Under the pieces are notes generated by a model. That model made no database searches. It saw only the letters and a program-made list of their open reading frames with translations, and was not told the origin of the DNA. A stretch of 9,859 nt of DNA, taken from contig JAGPUY010000260.1 in the NCBI GenBank assembly GCA_018067265.1, positions 1-9,859 of the forward strand, written 5' to 3'. The position numbers were made by a program, and so were the translations under genes. This DNA is from Oceanihabitans sp. Its GTDB lineage: Bacteria; Bacteroidota; Bacteroidia; Flavobacteriales; Flavobacteriaceae. Below, one piece after another: positions 5,597 to 9,859 of this stretch (positions are counted from its first letter, which is position 1; each line of letters opens with the position of its first letter).

Positions 5597-7762
5597 TTAT
5601 TTAGCCGCTTCTACAAGTTCTAACATGGTGACACTAACGTTAGTCGTAAAAATACCGTAATTCACAACCGCTTTATTTTTTTCCATTTTATCAATAGTTC
5701 CAACAGCACGTCCATCTTCCATACGCACGCGATCTCCAATTTTTAAAATTGCTTTTGGCTTGTCGGGAACGATTGCTTTTTTCTTCGCTTCCTTTTTCTT
5801 TTCTCTAATGACTTCGACTTTCTTTTCTACTTCTTGTTTTACTTGTGTCTCTTTATGTTTTTTCGCTTTTTTCTGTTTGACCGTAACTTTTTTACGTTTC
5901 GAGTTTTCAATCTGAACCAGTTTAAACAACTCCGCCATCAATTGCTTTTTCTGTTTATTATCGAAGAATTTTTCGGCTAAATCATTCACTTTGGTTCCTA
6001 AATACACCAAACGTTGGTTACTATCATATAACTCTTGATAGTTTTCTAGTTTTTTCTGCACCTTCGCATTTATCTCTTCTAGCTTATCTGCTTCGGCAAG
6101 TTTTTTCTTTTCGTTTTCTTTTAAAGACTGTCCGGTTTTTTCTAGTTTACTTCTTTCTTTTTGAAGCTTTGCAATAGTAGCATCGAAGCGTACTTTACCG
6201 CGTTCTATTTTCTTTTTAGATCGGTTGATAAGACTAAAAGGGATGCCATTTTTCTGTGCCACTTCAAAAGTAAAGGAGCTTCCTGCATTACCAATAATCA
6301 GTTTGTAAATAGGCTCTAAACTTTTTTCGTCAAAAAGCATATTTGCATTCTCCATAAAAGGCAATTCATTGGCTAATAGCTTTAAGTTGGAGTAGTGCGT
6401 GGTGATAATCCCGAAGGCTTCTCGATGGTAAAACTCTTCCAAGAAAGTTTCGGCTAAAGCACCACCAAGTTCCGGATCGGAACCAGTTCCAAATTCATCA
6501 ATTAAGAAAAGTGTGTTTTTATTACACTTCTTCAAAAAGAAATTCATCTGTTTCAGTCGGTAACTGTAGGTACTCAAATGATTTTCTATGGATTGGTTAT
6601 CGCCAATATCACTTAAAATTCTATCAAATAAACAAACCGAACTGCGTTCATGCACCGGAATTAGCATCCCACTTTGCAACATCACTTGCAGTAAGCCAAC
6701 TGTTTTTAGGGTAATACTTTTACCTCCAGCATTGGGACCAGAAATCACAATAATTCTACTGTCTTGTTTTAATTCTATGGTTTGCGGAAAGGTAACTTCT
6801 TTCTTCGCTTTATTGTTTAAAAGTAATAAAGGATGATAGGCATCCCGAATAAATAACGTTCTGTTTTCGTTGATTTCTGGAAGAATGGCATCCATCGATC
6901 GTGCGTATTTTGCTTTTGCAGCAATAACATCGATGGCAATTAAAAACTCCTGGTACTTTTCTAATAAAGGAAGAAACGGTCGGATAAAACTAGTAAGTTC
7001 TTTTAAAATTCTTACAATTTCTTCGGCTTCTTCAAACTCTAAATTATTAAGTTCTCTAGTATGTCTTAAGGTCGCTTCTGGTTCAATATAAACAATACTT
7101 CCTGTTTTGCTACTTCCCATAATAGCACCTTTCACCTTACGTCTGTACATGGCTTTTACCGCAAGTACACGTTTGTTTTCTACCACAGATTCGCGAATAT
7201 CATCAAGATATTCTAATTGGTGGTAGGTATTTAAAGCAGAAGTAAAGCTGCCATTAATTTTACCTTTTAGTTTATTGATGCTTTGTCTAATTTCATAAAG
7301 AAGGGCAGAAGCATCATCTTTGATATCGCCAAAACGATCGACATTGGCATCTACTTTTTCAATAAGCTCTGTAGTCACTTCGATATAAAAAGCAAAGTCA
7401 TGTAACTTGGGATAATACTCTTGAAACTTTTTAAGGAATTTTACAATTTCATTACAGGTTAAAGAAATGGATACAATTTTTTTAAGGCTGTGGATTTCTA
7501 AAAAGGTGTTTTCAATTTTTAATAGCTTCAGTTCCTTGGTAATGGTATCAAACCCATGATTTGGTATGCGGTTATCATTATGAAAAGACGATAGATATTC
7601 GTCCACCAATTGTAAGGCTACTTGTAACTCTTCTTTGGTTTTAAAAGGCGTAATTTCTAAAGCTCTTGCATGTCCTAAAGGCGTAACACAAAGTTCGCTT
7701 ACTTGTTTTAAAACGGTGGAAAACTCTAAATCTTGTAATGTTTTTTCTGGAATATTTATCAT
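5597..7762 (-). CDS. mutS2: MutS2 family ATPase lacking the C-terminal Smr domain
   Basis: 721 aa from the ATG at 7762. An in-frame GTG at 7774 would add four residues, but it lies inside a hairpin, while the ATG is preceded by GGAAAA and MINIPEKTLQDLEF is a typical family start. Core and clamp helices cover about 1-300, with the MutS2-typical MGSSKTGSIVYIEP near 215-228. The ABC-type ATPase follows: Walker A GPNAGGKS (342-349), ENHLSTYSYRL (393-403), Walker B TLFLIDEFGTGSD (417-429), and switch His456 in ITTHYS. A helical, Lys/Glu-rich coiled coil (about 515-668) leads to a KOW-like domain, IGDRVRMEDGRAVGTI (675-690), and then the protein ends. The roughly 80-residue Smr endonuclease domain expected after it is absent. 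Family roles are anti-recombination and rescue of collided ribosomes; without Smr any cutting would need a partner. A TAACTTTG box lies upstream. Confidence 0.92.
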   Translation of the reverse strand: MINIPEKTLQDLEFSTVLKQVSELCVTPLGHARALEITPFKTKEELQVALQLVDEYLSSFHNDNRIPNHGFDTITKELKLLKIENTFLEIHSLKKIVSISLTCNEIVKFLKKFQEYYPKLHDFAFYIEVTTELIEKVDANVDRFGDIKDDASALLYEIRQSINKLKGKINGSFTSALNTYHQLEYLDDIRESVVENKRVLAVKAMYRRKVKGAIMGSSKTGSIVYIEPEATLRHTRELNNLEFEEAEEIVRILKELTSFIRPFLPLLEKYQEFLIAIDVIAAKAKYARSMDAILPEINENRTLFIRDAYHPLLLLNNKAKKEVTFPQTIELKQDSRIIVISGPNAGGKSITLKTVGLLQVMLQSGMLIPVHERSSVCLFDRILSDIGDNQSIENHLSTYSYRLKQMNFFLKKCNKNTLFLIDEFGTGSDPELGGALAETFLEEFYHREAFGIITTHYSNLKLLANELPFMENANMLFDEKSLEPIYKLIIGNAGSSFTFEVAQKNGIPFSLINRSKKKIERGKVRFDATIAKLQKERSKLEKTGQSLKENEKKKLAEADKLEEINAKVQKKLENYQELYDSNQRLVYLGTKVNDLAEKFFDNKQKKQLMAELFKLVQIENSKRKKVTVKQKKAKKHKETQVKQEVEKKVEVIREKKKEAKKKAIVPDKPKAILKIGDRVRMEDGRAVGTIDKMEKNKAVVNYGIFTTNVSVTMLELVEAAK

Positions 7763-7767
7763 ATTAT

Positions 7768-7785
7768 TTTCCACGAAAGTGGAAA
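7768..7785. repeat. Perfect hairpin TTTCCAC-GAAA-GTGGAAA in the mutS2 leader
   Basis: A 7-bp perfect stem with a 4-nt loop. On the mutS2 mRNA the loop is UUUC, and the stem ends 5 nt before the ATG at 7762, covering the alternative GTG start. It resembles the 'TTCCCGCGAAAGCGGGAA' class of dispersed palindromes. It may be a REP-type insertion or may tune translation of mutS2. No T-run follows on either strand, so it is not a terminator. Confidence 0.65.
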
Positions 7786-7824
7786 TGGCATTATTGTTTT
7801 ATGGAATCCTTTTTTATAGCAGAA

Positions 7825-7832
7825 CAAAGTTA
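7825..7832 (-). promoter_or_regulatory. Candidate -7 box for mutS2 (TAACTTTG on the minus strand)
   Basis: The plus strand reads CAAAGTTA, so the minus strand has TAACTTTG, matching TAnnTTTG. It lies 62 nt upstream of the mutS2 ATG in the 105-nt gap after the 242-aa gene. No convincing -33 TTG is seen at the right distance, so it is a half-supported promoter. Confidence 0.4.
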
Positions 7833-7879
7833 AGCAATTGCCTTGAGACTTGGAATTTTAGTTGTGGCTTTAGTCCTTT

Positions 7880-8608
7880 CTAAAAGATACGTTCTAAAGC
7901 ATCTTTTTCTATTACTATAATGAGGTCGACTAAATTTTGCTGGTCTGCTAAGCTTAAACGGTTGAAAAGCGCATCGCCTTCCGTTAGCATTTCCAGACCC
8001 ATTTCTAGTCCTTTAATTTGTTGCGAAGTATAGGTGTTTTCTTTTTTTTGCATGGTAAGGATTAGATATTCAATAATCCCTTTGATTTTTTTAATCAGTA
8101 CTTTATCATGTAAAACATCCAATAAAGATTCTGAAATACGAATAAATTTTTCTATTTCTTCCCGAGACAATAAGGTTATGAGTGCATCTATCTTTTCTCG
8201 ATTATAAGGTCCTTCGATCTTGTTTTTTATAGCTTCATCTACCAGATTATTTTCAAAAGTATCTGCAGCTTTAAAAGATTGCATGGCTTTTAATCCGGTG
8301 TTTAATATTTTAGGAAGGTGTCTTCCGTATTTAAAGATCAGTTTGGTAGCATCTAATGCAACGCCTACTAATTTTTTTGGATGTTTGGTAAAGTCTTCTA
8401 GGCTGTTAAATGCTTCATTTAATTCTTGACGTTTTGAAAACTCGGGATACATATAATTGAGAAAGTATTCCCGAAGCTGGTTTACGGTTTCGGCATCTAT
8501 AGAATCTGGAAGTCCGTAGGTATCCTTGATATTTTGATATTGATAGCGTTGCTGAATCGTATTTCGATATCCTGCAATGATTTCCTCTAAAACTTTGGCT
8601 CTTACCAT
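7880..8608 (-). CDS. Conserved-looking hypothetical protein, all-helical, unrecognised
   Basis: 242 aa. I do not recognise a family. It has no signal peptide, no transmembrane segment long enough to be convincing, and no cysteine. It reads as helical throughout: an N-terminal charged helix (1-20), a Tyr-rich stretch (QRYQYQNIKDTYGLP, 20-34), a basic amphipathic part (about 76-112, with KHPKKLVGVALDATKLIFKY), and paired Leu/Ile-rich helices to the end. Codon use is like its neighbours. It lies directly upstream of mutS2 on the same strand, 105-117 nt away, so a functional link is possible but unproven. The start ATG has no Shine-Dalgarno. A TAAATTTG box about 90 nt upstream and a hairpin repeat in the leader suggest it begins the minus-strand unit. 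Confidence 0.75.
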   Translation of the reverse strand: MVRAKVLEEIIAGYRNTIQQRYQYQNIKDTYGLPDSIDAETVNQLREYFLNYMYPEFSKRQELNEAFNSLEDFTKHPKKLVGVALDATKLIFKYGRHLPKILNTGLKAMQSFKAADTFENNLVDEAIKNKIEGPYNREKIDALITLLSREEIEKFIRISESLLDVLHDKVLIKKIKGIIEYLILTMQKKENTYTSQQIKGLEMGLEMLTEGDALFNRLSLADQQNLVDLIIVIEKDALERIF

Positions 8609-8632
8609 GTGTTGTGTTTTATTTTTCGTGAA

Positions 8633-8652
8633 CCTGCCTGTCGGTAGACAGG
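8633..8652. repeat. CCTGCCTG palindromic element, copy 2
   Basis: CCTGCCTGTCGGTAGACAGG. The part from 8637 folds into a perfect 6-bp stem, CCTGTC-GGTA-GACAGG. Outer flanks TTTTTCGT (8622-8629) and ACGGAAAAA (8654-8662) are also nearly complementary, so the structure may be longer. It is the better-preserved copy of the 5480 element. It too lies in the leader of a minus-strand gene, 25 nt upstream of the ATG at 8608. Confidence 0.75.
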
Positions 8653-8697
8653 AACGGAAAAATGGTACTTCTTTTTATATCCTTCTTTTGGGTACTA

Positions 8698-8705
8698 CAA
8701 ATTTA
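8698..8705 (-). promoter_or_regulatory. Candidate -7 box for the minus-strand unit (TAAATTTG)
   Basis: The plus strand reads CAAATTTA, giving TAAATTTG on the minus strand, a full TAnnTTTG match. It is 90 nt upstream of the 242-aa gene, so the leader would contain the 8633-8652 hairpin. No clear -33 TTG is seen. Confidence 0.45.
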
Positions 8706-8714
8706 CGAAATTGG

Positions 8715-8746
8715 TTGCATGTTAGCTCTAATTAGTATTAAATTTG
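8715..8746 (+). promoter_or_regulatory. Candidate promoter for the hydrolase gene (TTG ... TAAATTTG)
   Basis: A -33-like TTG at 8715-8717 and a -7 box TAAATTTG at 8739-8746 are separated by 21 nt, close to the Flavobacterium arrangement. Transcription would begin near 8752, leaving a short leader to the ATG at 8768. The in-frame TTG at 8744 lies inside the -7 box, which argues against it as the start codon. Confidence 0.55.
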
Positions 8747-8767
8747 CAACGATTTATAACACCAATT

Positions 8768-9706
8768 ATGAGATTTTTTTTACTGCTTATTTTTTCTGTT
8801 TTATGCATGAGTTGTGCTAACAAATATGAAAAATACACGAAAATTCCAGATTATATTACCAACGCGAATAGTTCGGATAAAGCCTATTTTGAAGCCTATG
8901 ACAAAACCTTAAAATTATGGAATGTCGCTTTTGAAGAATTATACATTCCTACCACCGATGGTGTTGCGCATGTGATTGTTAGCGGACCAGAAAATGGAGA
9001 ACCTGTAGTTTTATTACATGGTATGAACGCGAGTTCTACGATGTGGTACCCAAATATAGAAGCGCTTAGCAGTACCCATCGTGTGTATGCTATTGATTTT
9101 ATATTAGAACCCGGAAAGTCTTTATTATATACCGATTTTGATAGTGTAGACCACGTTATCGATTGGTATCAAGAAGTATTGTTTGTTTTAGAGTTAGATA
9201 GCTTTCATGTGATAGGCGCTTCTCGTGGTGGTTGGTTAGCGGTAAACTTGGCATTAGATAATCAGAAGAGAATTAAAAGCATGATTTTATTAAGTCCGGC
9301 GCAAACCTTTACCTGGATTAAGCCAAGTATGGATTTGTTTAAAAATATTGCGACCTTACTTTCTTCTAAAGAAAAGCAAATTGCGCAAAGCCTAGAAAGT
9401 ATGTCTAGTAATGTCGCTAATATTAGCGATGCCTATTTAGAGCAATATTATATAGCTACCGAAAAAGATTCGGTGAATCAATTTATGTCGAGCATGCAAC
9501 CGTTTTCTAACGACGTATTGAAATCGCTACAAATGCCAGTGTTGGTTTTAATTGGGGATGACGATATGATTAATGAAAGACGCACCATAGCCATTGCAAA
9601 AATGCTACCTAAAGGAAAAGGGGAAATTATACAAAATGCAGGACACTTTTTATCTATGGATCAAGCGGAAGTTGTGAATGCAAAGATGTTGGATTTTTTG
9701 AAGTAG
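8768..9706 (+). CDS. Alpha/beta hydrolase, probable lipoprotein
   Basis: 312 aa from the ATG at 8768; an in-frame TTG 24 nt upstream is rejected because it lies in the promoter box. The N-terminus MRFFLLLIFSVLCMSC is a short hydrophobic signal with a probable lipidated Cys16 (CMSC is an imperfect lipobox), followed by ANKYEKY. The catalytic domain shows the oxyanion HG (84-85, LLHGMNASSTMW), nucleophile elbow GASRGG with Ser152, acid Asp266 in IGDDDMIN, and His293 in NAGHFLS, in the correct order and spacing. The substrate cannot be read from the sequence; the family includes esterases, lipases and C-C hydrolases. The predicted location is the cell envelope. It appears to stand alone, divergent from the 242-aa gene, with no neighbour indicating a pathway. 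Confidence 0.88.
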   Translation: MRFFLLLIFSVLCMSCANKYEKYTKIPDYITNANSSDKAYFEAYDKTLKLWNVAFEELYIPTTDGVAHVIVSGPENGEPVVLLHGMNASSTMWYPNIEALSSTHRVYAIDFILEPGKSLLYTDFDSVDHVIDWYQEVLFVLELDSFHVIGASRGGWLAVNLALDNQKRIKSMILLSPAQTFTWIKPSMDLFKNIATLLSSKEKQIAQSLESMSSNVANISDAYLEQYYIATEKDSVNQFMSSMQPFSNDVLKSLQMPVLVLIGDDDMINERRTIAIAKMLPKGKGEIIQNAGHFLSMDQAEVVNAKMLDFLK

Positions 9707-9817
9707 GATAACGGAATTTATATAGGATAATTCTATAAAGACCTGTAATCACTCTTGCTTTGGTTTTAATTGATCGATAAAAACGATTTTAAATTTCTCA
9801 CCATTTGTTGTAATACC

Positions 9818-9859
9818 TTATTTTTTTCTGGCAATCAATAAAAGAGAATCGTTGTTATC
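9818..9859 (-). CDS. Possible 3' end of a convergent gene, truncated by the window edge
   Basis: On the minus strand the last 42 nt read DNNDSLLLIARKK followed by TAA. This is a natural-looking protein C-terminus (hydrophobic strand then a basic tail), and the other two minus frames are closed nearby. It is too short to identify. The 111 nt between it and the hydrolase stop hold only weak A+T-rich hairpins and no convincing terminator. Confidence 0.3.
   Translation of the reverse strand, partial: DNNDSLLLIARKK

Noticed and set aside
6511..7091. Plus-strand frames of 67-82 codons opposite mutS2
   Set aside because: They are shadows of a strongly conserved coding sequence with Walker motifs.
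7772..7774. GTG start for mutS2
   Set aside because: It is buried in the hairpin stem; the ATG 12 nt downstream gives a typical family N-terminus.
8744..8746. TTG as the start of the hydrolase
   Set aside because: It lies within the TAAATTTG promoter box, and the downstream ATG at 8768 begins a clean signal sequence.
9773..9790. ATCG...CGAT followed by TTT as a terminator after the hydrolase
   Set aside because: The stem is only 4 bp with a 7-nt A-rich loop; too weak to call.

Overview
The window (about 9.9 kb, strongly A+T rich) looks like chromosomal DNA of a marine-type Flavobacteriaceae (Bacteroidota). The reasons are the low-GC codon use, signal peptides that end in Ala-Gln, Bacteroidota-type TAnnTTTG promoter boxes, mostly absent Shine-Dalgarno sequences, and the gene families present. 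No rRNA, tRNA, CRISPR array, transposase or phage gene is visible.

Region 1 (1-4248, + strand) is a tight gene cluster. It holds a GshB-like ATP-grasp ligase (5' end outside the window), a 3-mercaptopyruvate-type sulfurtransferase with an extra C-terminal TerB-like domain, an N-formylglutamate amidohydrolase family protein, and a DUF1704/QEGLA-motif putative zinc peptidase. The last three genes are only 2 and 8 nt apart. A 7-bp repeat tract separates the ligase from the sulfurtransferase. An ATP-grasp ligase next to two amide/peptide hydrolases suggests a peptide-bond making and trimming pathway. The DUF1704 family includes the eukaryotic tubulin detyrosinase MATCAP, and tubulin tyrosine ligase is itself an ATP-grasp enzyme. 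A bacterial 'add and remove a C-terminal residue' system is therefore the most exciting hypothesis here, but it is inference.

Region 2 (4249-5044, + strand) has a candidate promoter and inverted repeat, then a small secreted protein and a lipocalin-like lipoprotein. The small gene appears to carry a one-base frameshift. In the alternative frame its stop overlaps the lipoprotein start as ATGA.

Region 3 (5050-8608, - strand) runs from an unrecognised helical protein through a MutS2 lacking its Smr nuclease domain to a DCC-family thiol oxidoreductase. Its gaps and leaders hold four small palindromic or REP-like elements.

Region 4 (8609-9859) is a divergent promoter region with matching TAAATTTG boxes on both strands. 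It is followed by a probable lipoprotein alpha/beta hydrolase (+) and possibly the last 13 codons of a convergent gene at the right edge.
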